DNA of 64,000 bases from Bordetella genomosp. 9 (lineage in GTDB: Bacteria; Pseudomonadota; Gammaproteobacteria; Burkholderiales; Burkholderiaceae_B): the NCBI RefSeq assembly GCF_002261425.1, contig NZ_NEVJ01000002.1:124001-188000 (forward strand). Reading direction: 5' to 3'. Below, piece after piece: positions 43,246 through 52,338 of this stretch (the stretch's first letter is position 1; each line of letters opens with the position of its first letter). Both the position numbers and the translations under genes were made by a program. The notes under the pieces were generated by a model. It searched no databases. It saw only the letters and a program-made list of their open reading frames with translations, and had not been told where the DNA came from.

Positions 43246-43275
43246 ACAGGGCCGCCCTCGGGCGGCCCTGTTTTA
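43246..43275 (+). terminator. intrinsic terminator after the repeat protein gene
   Basis: A perfect 12-bp stem, ACAGGGCCGCCC (43246-43257) and its complement (43260-43271), around a 2-base centre, then TTTT. It separates the repeat gene from the convergent ferritin-like gene. Confidence 0.92.
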
Positions 43276-43319
43276 TTTCCGTTGCGCACTTGTTTCCGGT
43301 GAGCACGGCCTTGCCGTCG

Positions 43320-43856
43320 CTATATCTTCGCCTTCGCGTCCGGTATCTGCGCCAATTGCAGGAACCGCCGGGTCGTGGCGGCCATGTTGTGCTGCAGCCA
43401 ATCCGCCATGGCCTGTTCCTCGGGCAGGATGCGCTCGCATACCGCCATGGTTTCCCGGTCGCCCACCATGCGCGCCGCTTCGATCAGATTGCGGTACGAG
43501 GCGATTTCGAAGTGCTCGAACGCGTAGCTCATCATGCCGCCCTTGACGATCTCGTCGCTGGCGAACATGCTCGTCGCGCCGTGCATGCCGGCCACCGCCT
43601 TGCCCGCCAGGTCTTTCAGCGTCGACGTATCGCCACCGCGGCGCTCGATGCACTTCGCAATGAGTTGCGCCTGGTTGCGCGTTTCCTCGATGTGCTGCTC
43701 GATGCGGCGTTTCAGGTCGGGGTAGTTCTCGATGCGCTTGGCCATGGCGGTCAACATGCTTTCGGCCTGCTCTTCCATGGCGTGAGCGTCGCGCAGCCAA
43801 TCCATGAAGTGGGATTCCAGGACGTCCCTGTCCATCGTGATGCCTTCGTTTTCCAT
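43320..43856 (-). CDS. YciF/DUF892 ferritin-like protein
   Basis: A 178-aa four-helix bundle of the DUF892 (YciE/YciF) ferritin-like family. Candidate metal residues are Glu in AMEEQAESML, the Glu/His of RRIEQHIEETRNQAQ, the Glu-His pair in YAFEHFEIASYRN and Glu in ILPEEQAMADWLQHN. The family forms dimers with di-iron-type sites and is induced by general and osmotic stress in enterobacteria. The start is the ATG at 43856: AGGAG stands 6 bases before it, while the ATG at 43862 touches the AGGAG directly. Confidence 0.88.
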   Translation of the reverse strand: MENEGITMDRDVLESHFMDWLRDAHAMEEQAESMLTAMAKRIENYPDLKRRIEQHIEETRNQAQLIAKCIERRGGDTSTLKDLAGKAVAGMHGATSMFASDEIVKGGMMSYAFEHFEIASYRNLIEAARMVGDRETMAVCERILPEEQAMADWLQHNMAATTRRFLQLAQIPDAKAKI

Positions 43857-43989
43857 CGTCATCTCCTGTGGGATTACCGCGGGCGCCAGCGTCCGATCAT
43901 GCTGGCGAGACCGCCCGCGCTGGGGCGGGCCGACATCGGTAGTCCGCAGGCGCCATACCCACGGCGCGCCTGTTCAGGATGCCGACCGC

Positions 43990-46794
43990 TCAATCCCTGG
44001 GATCGAAGCCCAGCGCTTTCATGGCTGGGGTGACCGCCTGGGGCTGGTAGTCCTTCCAGGGCGCGTTGCCGGCGTCCAGGCGGGTGTGCGCGGTGCTGAT
44101 CGTCCACTGCGCGCCGCTCTTGATGTCAGGCAGCTCATCCCATGCGATCGGCACCGAAATGCCCAGGCCGGGCCGCGCGCGAGCCGACCACGCCGCGACG
44201 GTGGTGGCGCCAAAGCCGTTGCGCAGGTAGTCCGCGAAGATCTTGCCCACGCGATTTTTCGGCCCGCTCTTGGCCACGAAGACCTGGGGCAGGGTGCTGG
44301 CCAGGTGCCGCACGATCGCCTGCGAAAAATCCTTGACGGTGTCCCAGCCGTACTGCTTGCGCAAAGGCACCACCACATGCAGGCCCTTGCCGCCGCTGGT
44401 CTTCAGCCAGCAATCCAGTCCCAGCTCGTGCAGCAGGACCCGTACCAATCCGGCGGCCTGTTGCAGCGTCGCCCATTTCACGCCTTCGCCCGGGTCCAGG
44501 TCGAACAGCATGCGGTCGGGTTTGCCGATCGCCGTCTTGACGGCGTTCCAGGTGTGGAATTCCACCACGTTCATCTGGGCGGCCGACACGATGGCGACGT
44601 CGCTGGGCACTTCCAGCAGCGATGGATGGCCGGGGTCGAGCCGTTGCGGCAGCGGCTTGACGCCCGGGATGGCGGCCTCCAGGTGCTTCTGGAAGAACAG
44701 CGGCTCCTGGATGCCGCCGGGCGCCCGCACGAGCGACACAGGGCGGTTCTTCAGGTGTTCCAGCAGCAGCGGCGCCACCAGGCCGTAGTAGCGCGCCAGG
44801 TCCAGCTTGGTCAGGCCGGTCGACGGGTCGATGATGCGATCCGGGTTGGACAGGCGGCCCAGCCTGGCGTTGCCGGCGGGTCCGGCCTTGCGCGCGGCCG
44901 CGGGGGCGTCTTGGGCGGGATCCTTGGTGGCGTTCTTGGCGGCGTTCTTTCCGGGGGTCTTTTTCGGCGCGGCTTCCGGCGTGCCCGAAGCGTCAGGCGT
45001 GGCGGCGTCCTTGCCCACGGCTCGCGCGGCGACCGGCTTTTCCCGTGTGATGGCCCGCGCCGGCTTGTCGCCGCGCAAGCCCCGGAAGACGGAATGCCGG
45101 ATGTGGCCGGACTGCGTCCATTCGCCGAAAGAAACCTCGGCGACGAGCTCCGGCTTGACCCAATGGGCCTTGCGCGGCAGCTCGGGCTGCTGGGGCAGGG
45201 GCCGCTCCGCGACCTCGATGGCTTGCAGCCGCTTCGCCATTTCCTGCAGGCCGCGCGTATCGAAACCGGTGCCGACCTTGCCGGCGTAGCGCAGCTCGCC
45301 CTTGTCGTCGTGCACGGCCACCAATAGCGCGCCCAGCCCCTTGCGGCTGCCCGCGGGATCCGTATAGCCGACGATGATGAATTCCTGCCGCTGCGCGCAC
45401 TTCAGCTTGAGCCAGGCATCCGAGCGCCGTGAGACGTAGATGGAGTTCCTGCGCTTGGCGATGATGCCTTCCAATCCCATCTTGCAGGCCGAGGCCACCA
45501 GCTCGCCAGGTGGAGCATCGAAGGCCGCGCTGAAGCGTAGCGGGCCTTCGGAGGCGCCGCCCAGCAGCTGCTCCAGCAAGGCGCGGCGCACGGTGACGGG
45601 TTCTTCGCGAAGGTCGCGGCCGGCGACGAAAGGCAGGTCGAATGCGTAGTAGACGATGTCGCCGGTGCGCTCGCTTTCGAAGGCATTCTGCAAGGCCTGG
45701 AAGCTGGGCGCGCCGTGGTCGGCCAGCACGACGATTTCCCCGTCGATCCAGGTGTCCTGTACCTTCAGCGCGGACAGGGCCTTGACCAGATGCGGCATTT
45801 TCGCGCTCCAGTCGTGGCCGTTGCGGGTGTAGAGCCGCGCGCCGCCTTGGTCCAGCCGCGCGACGATGCGGTAGCCGTCGAACTTGACTTCGTAGATCCA
45901 GTCGGCCGGATTGGGCGGCACGCCGTCCACCAGCGTGGCGAGCTGCGGCTTGAGCGTGGCGGGCAGGGCGCGTGCCACGCCGGGCAGGCGGTGTTCGGCC
46001 TCGCCCGTTGCCGCCGGGCCGTCGCCCTCCGCGGTTGCGCCGGCCTTGGTTGCACGCTTCGTCGACGCGGCTTTGGCGGCCGATTTCTTCGAGGCGGCCT
46101 GTGCCGTGGCGACCTTCTTCGTGGCTGCTTTTTTCGCCGTCGTCTTCTTCTCAGCCTTGGCGGCCCCGCCGGAGTCGGCGCCTTCGCGGCCGCGTTCTTC
46201 CGCGGCCGGGCGCGCGGCGCGCGCCAGCGCCGTCTTGCGCTGCGCGCGCAGCGGCACCACGCTGTCGGGCATTTCATCGACCACGCTGAATTCCGCATCG
46301 GATCGCGCGAACTCATCGCGGTCCTTGATCAACAGCCACGGCGGCTGGCGTTCGTTCTCCTTGCCGTGCAGGCGCACCAGCGCCCAGCGTCCCTGCATCT
46401 TGGCGCCCATCAGATCGAATTTCAGGTGGCCTTCCCGATAACCCTTGCGCGGATCGCCCACCGGCTGCCAGGTGCCTTCATCCCAGATGATGACCTTGCC
46501 CGCGCCATACTGTCCTTTCGGGATCTCGCCCTCGAACTGGTTGTAGGCGATGGGATGGTCTTCCACCTGGACCGCCATGCGCTTGATCGACGGATCGTAG
46601 CTGGGCCCCTTGGGTACGGCCCAGCTCTTCATGGCGCCGTCCAGCTCCAGGCGGAAATCGTAGTGCAGGCGGCTGGCCCAATGCTTCTGGATGACGAAGG
46701 CGCGCGCCGTGGCGTTCGGCTTGCCGCCGCTCGCGGGCTCGGACGTAACGTCGAAGTTCCGCTTCTGGCGGTATTTGGCAAGGGTGTCCGCCAT
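43990..46794 (-). CDS. ligD: NHEJ DNA ligase D (phosphoesterase-ligase-polymerase)
   Basis: A 934-aa multifunctional enzyme of bacterial non-homologous end joining. Order: 3'-phosphoesterase (about 30-190; HWASRLHYDFRLELDG, DHPIAYNQFEGEIPKGQYG), a Lys/Ala-rich linker (about 200-280), ATP-dependent ligase (nucleotidyl Lys in IYEVKFDGYRI near 305, EGIIAKRR, KLKCAQRQEF), a second Ala/Lys linker, and the primase-like polymerase (about 640-934; LFDLDPGEG with metal Asp pair, SGGKGLHVVVPL). It follows Ku with a 2-base gap; the ATG at 46794 is preferred over TTG at 46800. The domain order is that of Pseudomonas LigD. It joins double-strand breaks with Ku when no homologous template is present. Confidence 0.95.
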   Translation of the reverse strand: MADTLAKYRQKRNFDVTSEPASGGKPNATARAFVIQKHWASRLHYDFRLELDGAMKSWAVPKGPSYDPSIKRMAVQVEDHPIAYNQFEGEIPKGQYGAGKVIIWDEGTWQPVGDPRKGYREGHLKFDLMGAKMQGRWALVRLHGKENERQPPWLLIKDRDEFARSDAEFSVVDEMPDSVVPLRAQRKTALARAARPAAEERGREGADSGGAAKAEKKTTAKKAATKKVATAQAASKKSAAKAASTKRATKAGATAEGDGPAATGEAEHRLPGVARALPATLKPQLATLVDGVPPNPADWIYEVKFDGYRIVARLDQGGARLYTRNGHDWSAKMPHLVKALSALKVQDTWIDGEIVVLADHGAPSFQALQNAFESERTGDIVYYAFDLPFVAGRDLREEPVTVRRALLEQLLGGASEGPLRFSAAFDAPPGELVASACKMGLEGIIAKRRNSIYVSRRSDAWLKLKCAQRQEFIIVGYTDPAGSRKGLGALLVAVHDDKGELRYAGKVGTGFDTRGLQEMAKRLQAIEVAERPLPQQPELPRKAHWVKPELVAEVSFGEWTQSGHIRHSVFRGLRGDKPARAITREKPVAARAVGKDAATPDASGTPEAAPKKTPGKNAAKNATKDPAQDAPAAARKAGPAGNARLGRLSNPDRIIDPSTGLTKLDLARYYGLVAPLLLEHLKNRPVSLVRAPGGIQEPLFFQKHLEAAIPGVKPLPQRLDPGHPSLLEVPSDVAIVSAAQMNVVEFHTWNAVKTAIGKPDRMLFDLDPGEGVKWATLQQAAGLVRVLLHELGLDCWLKTSGGKGLHVVVPLRKQYGWDTVKDFSQAIVRHLASTLPQVFVAKSGPKNRVGKIFADYLRNGFGATTVAAWSARARPGLGISVPIAWDELPDIKSGAQWTISTAHTRLDAGNAPWKDYQPQAVTPAMKALGFDPRD

Positions 46795-46796
46795 GG

Positions 46797-47729
46797 TCAA
46801 GCCGCCTTGCGTGTACGTCCGCCAGATTTCGATGCCGACTTGGCCGTCTTCGACGCGCTCTTGGCGCCGGTCTTCTTCGCCGCCTTCCTGGCGGGAGACT
46901 TGGCCGGCGCGTCGGCCTTGGCCGCGGACCGGCCCTTCAGGCTGCGTTGCAGCAGTTCGGTCAGGTCGATCACGTTGCCGCCGCCGACGTTGGGCGCTTC
47001 TTCCTGCGGCTCGATCACGGTTTCGGTCTTGCCGGCCTGCACCTTCTGTTCGACCAGGGCCATGATCGCGTGGCGGAATTCATCCTGGAAGTCGTCCGGA
47101 TTCCAATCGCCGGACATGTCGTCGACCAGCATCTTGGCCATCTTCTGTTCCTGCGGGCTGGCGGCCATCGCCTTGGCGCCGACGGTGGGCAGGTCCAGGT
47201 CTTCCATGGACTTTATCTCGTCGCCCCAGCGCATCAGGTTCAACACCATGGCGTCGCCCGACGGTACCAGCGCGGCCAGGTGCTGCTTGGTCTGGATCAC
47301 CACCTTGGCGATACCGATCTTGCCGGTCTTGGCCAATGTGTCGCGCAGCAGCGCATAGACCTTGTGCCCCTTGTTGATGGGCGCGATGTAGTAAGGCCGC
47401 TCCAGATAGACGAAGGAAAGCTGGTCGGCCGGCACGAAGCGCTGGATTTCGATCGTCTGCGTGGTGCGCGGGAAGGCCTCGGCGATTTCTTCCGGCGAAA
47501 TGATGACGTACTTGCCGTCTTCGTACTCGACGCCCTTGACGATGTTGTCGCGGTCGATTTCGCGGCCGGTGCGCTTGTTGATGCGCTTGTAGCCCACCGG
47601 GTCCATGCTGCGCTTGTCCAGCCAGTCGAAGTCGACGCCCGACTCGACGGCGGCCGTATGCAGGCCCACCGGGATGTTCACCAGCCCGAATGAAATGGCA
47701 CCTTTCCAGATCGTTCTTGACGAGGCCAT
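46797..47729 (-). CDS. ku: NHEJ DNA end-binding protein Ku
   Basis: A 310-aa bacterial Ku with the single core domain that forms a homodimeric ring on DNA ends: IWKGAISFGLVNIPVGLHTA at the start, DSGVDFDWLDKR-type segment, GREIDRDNIVKGVEYEDGKYVIISPEEI and LVLNLMRWGDEIK-like motif near residue 185. The C-terminus after about 250 is a Lys/Ala-rich tail (ARKAAKKTGAKSASKTAKSASKSGG) that probably helps DNA threading and LigD recruitment. The ATG was chosen before the conserved N-terminus; upstream sequence is not Ku-like. It is co-transcribed with ligD. Confidence 0.95.
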   Translation of the reverse strand: MASSRTIWKGAISFGLVNIPVGLHTAAVESGVDFDWLDKRSMDPVGYKRINKRTGREIDRDNIVKGVEYEDGKYVIISPEEIAEAFPRTTQTIEIQRFVPADQLSFVYLERPYYIAPINKGHKVYALLRDTLAKTGKIGIAKVVIQTKQHLAALVPSGDAMVLNLMRWGDEIKSMEDLDLPTVGAKAMAASPQEQKMAKMLVDDMSGDWNPDDFQDEFRHAIMALVEQKVQAGKTETVIEPQEEAPNVGGGNVIDLTELLQRSLKGRSAAKADAPAKSPARKAAKKTGAKSASKTAKSASKSGGRTRKAA

Positions 47730-47830
47730 GGCAGTTCCTTTGTTTGGCGGACGCGCGTACCCGCCGCGCGCTTTTTTGCCGCGTAGCAACTGTCATGCCA
47801 AGAATTCGGACGAATCCCCCTGGGGGAGGC

Positions 47831-48772
47831 TCAGAATGCCACGGCGTGGCTGCCTTTCAGGCCCAGCATGGCCCGCGCCTCGTCGGGACTGGCGATCTCC
47901 AGGGACAGCGCCTCCAGGATGCCGCGGATCTTCCGGACCTGTTCGGCGCAGGAGGCGGCCAGCTGGCCCCTGGACAGGTAAAGGCTGTCCTCCAGGCCCA
48001 CGCGCACGTTGCCGCCCAGGATGGCGCCCATGGTGACCAGGGGCATCTGGTGCCGGCCGGCGCCGAGCACCGAAAACCGGTAGCCGTCGCGGCCGAACAG
48101 GCGGTCGGCGGTGGTCCGCATGGTGGCGACGTTTTCCGGATCCGGACCCAGGCCGCCCAGGATGCCGAAGATGGCCTGGATGAACAGCGGCCCCCGCACC
48201 AGGCCTTCGTCGACGAAGTGCGCCAGGTTGTACAGGTGGCCCATGTCGTAGCACTCGAACTCGAAGCGGGTGCCGCAGTCGTCGCCCAGTACCTTCAGGA
48301 TGTGCCGGATATCGCGGAAGGTGTTGCGGAAGATCAGGTCTTCCATGCCTTCGATATAGGGTTTTTCCCAGTCGTAGCGCCACTCCGCGATGCGCCGCGC
48401 GGCCGGATGGATGGAGAAGTTCATCGACCCCATGTTCAGGGAGCACATCTCCGGCTTGGCGCGCAGCGGATAGGCCAGCCGCTCTTCCAGCGTCATGCGC
48501 GTGCTGCCGCCGGTGGTGATGTTGATCACCGCGTCGGTGGCGTCGCGGATGCGCGGCACGAACGCGTCGAACACCGCCGGATCGGCCGTGGGCCGGCCGT
48601 CGCGCGGATCGCGCGCATGCAGGTGCAGGATGGCCGCGCCGGCTTCCGCCGCTTCGATGGCCTGCGCGGCGATCTGGTCGGGCGTCAGGGGCAGGTGCGG
48701 CGACATCGCCGGCGTATGCACGGAGCCGGTGACCGCGCAGGAGATGATGACCTTGTCTTGGCGGGTTTTCAT
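47831..48772 (-). CDS. BKACE-family (DUF849) beta-keto acid cleavage enzyme
   Basis: A 313-aa TIM-barrel enzyme of the 3-keto-5-aminohexanoate cleavage (Kce) family. It condenses a beta-keto acid with acetyl-CoA, giving acetoacetate and a new CoA ester. Zinc ligands are visible in ILHLHARDP (His-x-His) and Glu in VRVGLEDSLYL; ISCAVTGSVHTP and NITTGGSTRMTLEER are family features. The exact substrate depends on residues I cannot judge. It lies 91 bases downstream of the livF stop region on the same strand, so it may belong to the transcript of the amino-acid-type ABC operon and break down the imported compound. Confidence 0.9.
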   Translation of the reverse strand: MKTRQDKVIISCAVTGSVHTPAMSPHLPLTPDQIAAQAIEAAEAGAAILHLHARDPRDGRPTADPAVFDAFVPRIRDATDAVINITTGGSTRMTLEERLAYPLRAKPEMCSLNMGSMNFSIHPAARRIAEWRYDWEKPYIEGMEDLIFRNTFRDIRHILKVLGDDCGTRFEFECYDMGHLYNLAHFVDEGLVRGPLFIQAIFGILGGLGPDPENVATMRTTADRLFGRDGYRFSVLGAGRHQMPLVTMGAILGGNVRVGLEDSLYLSRGQLAASCAEQVRKIRGILEALSLEIASPDEARAMLGLKGSHAVAF

Positions 48773-48863
48773 GGGGAGGATCTTCGATGTGGGTGGGCGC
48801 TATGTTCGTGGACGGGATGCAAGATTGCGTTCATGGATTGAACCCAGGCGCCGGCGCGGCGGG

Positions 48864-49586
48864 CTACACCGCCAGCCATTGCGAGACGATGTCGTCGTTG
48901 GCGCTCAGTTCGTCCGGCGTGCCTTCGAATACCACGCGGCCATGTCCCATCACGCAGACGCGTGTGGACACCTTCAGCGCGATGGTCAGCTTCTGTTCGA
49001 CCAGCAGCACCGATACGCCTTTGCGATGCATGTCGCGGATGCATTCGCCCACTTGCGCGACGATCTTGGGCGCCAGGCCTTCCGTGGGTTCATCGACCAG
49101 GATGACCAGCGGGTTGCCCAGCAGCGAGCGGCAGATCGTCAGCATCTGCTGCTCGCCGCCCGACATGCTCCCGGCCTTGGCGTTACGCCGTTCCTTCAGC
49201 CGCGGGAAATAGTCGAACATCTGGTCGATCGTCCAGCGATGGGCCCCGGCCACCGGCGGCTGCTCGCCCATGCGCAGGTTTTCGTCCACCGTCAGGTTGG
49301 CGAAGACCTCGCGTTCTTCCGGCACGTAGGCGATGCCCGCCCGGCAGATGGCATACGGCCGCGCGCCCGCCAGCTCGCGGCCGCGCAGGCGGACATGGCC
49401 GGCAGTTGGCGCCACCAGGCCCATGATGGCTTTCATGGTGGTCGAACGCCCGGAGCCGTTGCGGCCCACCAGGCTGACCACCTCGTCCTGTCCGACCCGC
49501 AGGTCGACGCCTTGCAGGACATGGCTTTTGCCGTAGTGCGCGTGCAGGTCGCGCACGTCCAGCAGCGGCGTGGCGGTGTCGTTCAT
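48864..49586 (-). CDS. livF: branched-chain amino acid-type ABC ATPase, Walker A Lys replaced by Arg
   Basis: A 240-aa LivF-like ATPase. The signature SMSGGEQQMLTICRSLL, Walker B VILVDEPTEGLAPKI and the switch segment are normal. Walker A, however, reads GRNGSGRST: the invariant Lys is Arg (codon at 49446-49448). Lys in this position binds the beta/gamma phosphates; Arg usually weakens hydrolysis. The partner LivG has a normal Walker A, so the pair may act as an asymmetric ATPase dimer. Its ATG overlaps the livG stop by 4 bases. Confidence 0.9.
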   Translation of the reverse strand: MNDTATPLLDVRDLHAHYGKSHVLQGVDLRVGQDEVVSLVGRNGSGRSTTMKAIMGLVAPTAGHVRLRGRELAGARPYAICRAGIAYVPEEREVFANLTVDENLRMGEQPPVAGAHRWTIDQMFDYFPRLKERRNAKAGSMSGGEQQMLTICRSLLGNPLVILVDEPTEGLAPKIVAQVGECIRDMHRKGVSVLLVEQKLTIALKVSTRVCVMGHGRVVFEGTPDELSANDDIVSQWLAV

Positions 49587-50338
49587 GCGATGGCCTCGTC
49601 GCCCAGGTAAGCCTCGCGCACGCCGGCATGCGCCCGGATCTCCGCGGGTGTGCCGGTGGCGATGATCTGGCCGTACACCAGCACGCTGATGCGGTCGCTC
49701 AGCGAAAACACCACGTCCATATCGTGTTCGACGATCACCAGCGTGCGGCCGGCGGCGGCCTCGCGGATCAACTGCGCGGTATAGGCGGTCTCTTCGTTGG
49801 ACATGCCGGCCATCGGTTCATCCAGCAGGATCAGGCGCGGATCGGACGCCAGCGTCATGGCGATTTCCAGCGAACGTTGCTCGGAGTACGCCATCTCGCC
49901 CGCCACGGTATGGGCGCGCGGCGTCAGGCGCACCAGCTCCAGCAGGCGTTCGGTTTCCCTGCGGATGCGGCGGTCGCGGTCGATGAAGCGCCAGAAGGCG
50001 TACTGCGTGCCGTAGGCGCGCATCACCGCCAGCCGCACGTTCTCGAAGGTGCTCAGCCTGGGAAAGATGTTGGTGATCTGGAACGATCGCGCCAGGCCCT
50101 GCCGGTTGATGGCCTGCGGCGCCTGGCCGCCGATTTCGCGGCCCTGGAGCAGGATGCTGCCGGACGTGGGCGCGAGCTGCCCGGAGACCAGGTGGAACAC
50201 CGTCGATTTGCCGGCGCCGTTCGGACCGATCAGCGCATGCCGTTCGCCCGCTTCGATGTCCAGGTCCACGCCGCGGATGATTTCCGTGATGCCGAAGGAT
50301 TTGCGCAGGTCGCGGATGCGAAGGATAGGATCGCTCAT
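49583..50338 (-). CDS. livG: branched-chain amino acid-type ABC ATPase
   Basis: A 251-aa LivG-like ATPase with Walker A GPNGAGKST near residue 38, the LivG hallmark QGLARSFQITNIFPRLSTFENV, signature AYSEQRSLEIAMTL (a degenerate SGGEQ version) and Walker B LILLDEPMAGMSNEET. The signature motif YSEQ instead of SGGQ is common in this branch. The ATG begins MSDPILRI; it overlaps the livM stop by 4 bases. Energises LivH/LivM import together with LivF. Confidence 0.92.
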   Translation of the reverse strand: MSDPILRIRDLRKSFGITEIIRGVDLDIEAGERHALIGPNGAGKSTVFHLVSGQLAPTSGSILLQGREIGGQAPQAINRQGLARSFQITNIFPRLSTFENVRLAVMRAYGTQYAFWRFIDRDRRIRRETERLLELVRLTPRAHTVAGEMAYSEQRSLEIAMTLASDPRLILLDEPMAGMSNEETAYTAQLIREAAAGRTLVIVEHDMDVVFSLSDRISVLVYGQIIATGTPAEIRAHAGVREAYLGDEAIA

Positions 50339-51357
50339 GCCAGCTCCTTGCGGCCCTGTCCGTGCGTCGCGGGCGGGGCGGACGTGGCGGGCGAGGCCGG
50401 CGTGTCCGTCGGCGTGTCCGCCGGGGCCGGCCGCGCGCGCCGGACGAACAGCCCGGCCAGGCCGCGCGGCAGGAACATCATCACGATCACGAAGAGTATG
50501 CCCTGGTAGAGCAGCCACGACCGCGTCAGGTCCGACACCGCGTAGCCGAAGAAGGTCATCAGCGAGGCGCCGAAGGCGGGCCCCAGGAACACGCCGACGC
50601 CGCCGATATAGGTATTGAGGACGGCCGCCGCCGACAAGGCGGGGTCGAACACCACGTAGTTGGCGGATTCGTTGGACAGCACCTGCAGGCCGCCCGCCAT
50701 GCCGGCGAACATCGCCGATATGGCGAATACCAGGGTGCTCAGGCCGTGCACGTTGTAGCCCAGGAATTTCAGCCGATGGCTGTTTTCCCGCAGCCCCAGC
50801 GTCAGGCGGCCCAGCGGCGTGCGCGTGTACAGGTACAGCAGCAGCATGGCCAGCAGCACCCAGGCCAGGGTCAGGTAATACACCTGCGTGGTGGAGCCGA
50901 AGTCCAGGCCCCAGGCGGGCATGCGCATCGTCGAAATGCCGGCCTCGCCGCCGAATGTCCCCTTCAGGTGCGGCGCCAGGGAATGCACCAGCTCGGCGAT
51001 GGCCAGCGTGATCATGGCGAAGTAGGTGCCGCTGCGCTGCGTGGCGAACCAGCCGGCGATACCGCCGAAGACCAATCCGCCGAAGGCGCCGGCCAGTGGC
51101 ATCAGGGGCGTGGGCAGCAGGCCGTCGCCGCCCAGCGCATTCATCGCATGCACGGTGGCGAAGGCGCCCACACCGAAATACGCCGCGTGCCCGAAGGACA
51201 GCATGCCCGCCTGCCCGCACAGCAGGTTGTAGGCGGTGGCGAACAGCGCGGCGATCAGCATCTGGATGGCGGCATTCAGCAGACCCTGCGACAGCAGGTA
51301 AGGCAGCGCGGCCAGCACGGCCACGCCCGCCAGGCAGGCCAGGACGGTTTTCTTCAT
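50335..51357 (-). CDS. livM: branched-chain amino acid-type ABC permease LivM
   Basis: A 340-aa inner-membrane permease with about nine helices. LLCGQAGMLSFGHAAYFGVGAFATVH near residue 45 is the LivM hallmark; GTYFAMITLAIAELVHSLAPHLKGT and the C-terminal MFLPRGLAGLFVRR complete it. The last 25 residues are Pro/Ala/Thr-rich and disordered. It follows livH by 21 bases. Confidence 0.93.
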   Translation of the reverse strand: MKKTVLACLAGVAVLAALPYLLSQGLLNAAIQMLIAALFATAYNLLCGQAGMLSFGHAAYFGVGAFATVHAMNALGGDGLLPTPLMPLAGAFGGLVFGGIAGWFATQRSGTYFAMITLAIAELVHSLAPHLKGTFGGEAGISTMRMPAWGLDFGSTTQVYYLTLAWVLLAMLLLYLYTRTPLGRLTLGLRENSHRLKFLGYNVHGLSTLVFAISAMFAGMAGGLQVLSNESANYVVFDPALSAAAVLNTYIGGVGVFLGPAFGASLMTFFGYAVSDLTRSWLLYQGILFVIVMMFLPRGLAGLFVRRARPAPADTPTDTPASPATSAPPATHGQGRKELA

Positions 51358-51378
51358 CGCGTCATTCCTTGTCGCCCG

Positions 51379-52320
51379 TCATTCTTTATCCCCCATCAGG
51401 CCGCCGGGCCGCACCAGCAGGATCAGCAGCATCAGCGCGAAGGGCAGGGTGGCCGCCAGGCTGGACAGGCTCAGGGTCATCAGGCCGCCCACGCCGCGCG
51501 CCCAGTCGCCCAGGCCCACCAGCCCCAGCAGATCGGCCAGGCTGCCATCCACCGCCACGGCCAGGGAAGTGATGCTGCCGATCAGCAGCGACGCCAGCAT
51601 CGCCCCGACCAGGGAACCCAGGCCGCCCACGACGACCACCACGAAGACCATCACGCCCAGCTCCAGCGCCATGTTCGGATTGGTGGTGTAGAAGGCGCCG
51701 GCCACGGCGCCGGCCAGGCCGGCCAGCGCGGCGCCCGCGCCGAACACGCCCATGAAGACCAGCGGAACGTTGTGCCCCAGGGCTTCCGCCATGCGCGGCC
51801 TGTGGATGGCCGAGCGCACCACGATGCCCACCCGCGTGCGCGTCAGCACCAGGTAGATGGCGGCGAACATCAGCAGCGCGATGCCGCCCATCAGTATCCG
51901 GTACGCCGGATATTGCGTGCCGCCGATACTGAAGGCGGAAAAGTCCAGCGCGGGCGGAACCCGATAGTCCACCGGGAAGTTGCCGTAGATCAGCTTGATC
52001 ACTTCGGCGATGATGAAGGACAGGCCGAAGGTCAGCAGAAGTTCATGCGCGTGGCCATGGTGATGGACACGGCGCAGGAACCAGCGTTCGACCACCACGC
52101 CCACCAGCCCGACCAGCAGCGGCGAGACGATCACCGCCGGCCAGAAGCCGATCACGCCCTGCAGGGTATAGGCGAAGTACGCCCCCAGCATGTAGAAGGA
52201 CGCATGGGCGAAGTTGAGCACGCCCATCATGCCGAAGATCAGCGTCAGCCCGGCCGACACCATGAACAGCAGCAATCCGTAGATGACGCCGTTCAGAAGG
52301 GAAAAGACGATCTGTTCCAT
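51379..52320 (-). CDS. livH: branched-chain amino acid-type ABC permease LivH
   Basis: A 313-aa permease of the LivH family: GVIYGLLLFMVSAGLTLIFGMMGVLNFAHASFYMLGAYFAY at the start is diagnostic. GINVPLVFMGVFGAGAAL-like segment and VVVVVGGLGSLVGAMLASLLIGS near residue 225 follow, with the C-terminal ILLVRPGGLMGDKE. It pairs with LivM. It is 18 bases after the substrate-binding gene. Confidence 0.93.
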   Translation of the reverse strand: MEQIVFSLLNGVIYGLLLFMVSAGLTLIFGMMGVLNFAHASFYMLGAYFAYTLQGVIGFWPAVIVSPLLVGLVGVVVERWFLRRVHHHGHAHELLLTFGLSFIIAEVIKLIYGNFPVDYRVPPALDFSAFSIGGTQYPAYRILMGGIALLMFAAIYLVLTRTRVGIVVRSAIHRPRMAEALGHNVPLVFMGVFGAGAALAGLAGAVAGAFYTTNPNMALELGVMVFVVVVVGGLGSLVGAMLASLLIGSITSLAVAVDGSLADLLGLVGLGDWARGVGGLMTLSLSSLAATLPFALMLLILLVRPGGLMGDKE

Positions 52321-52338
52321 GGGGTGGGCGCGCCGCGC

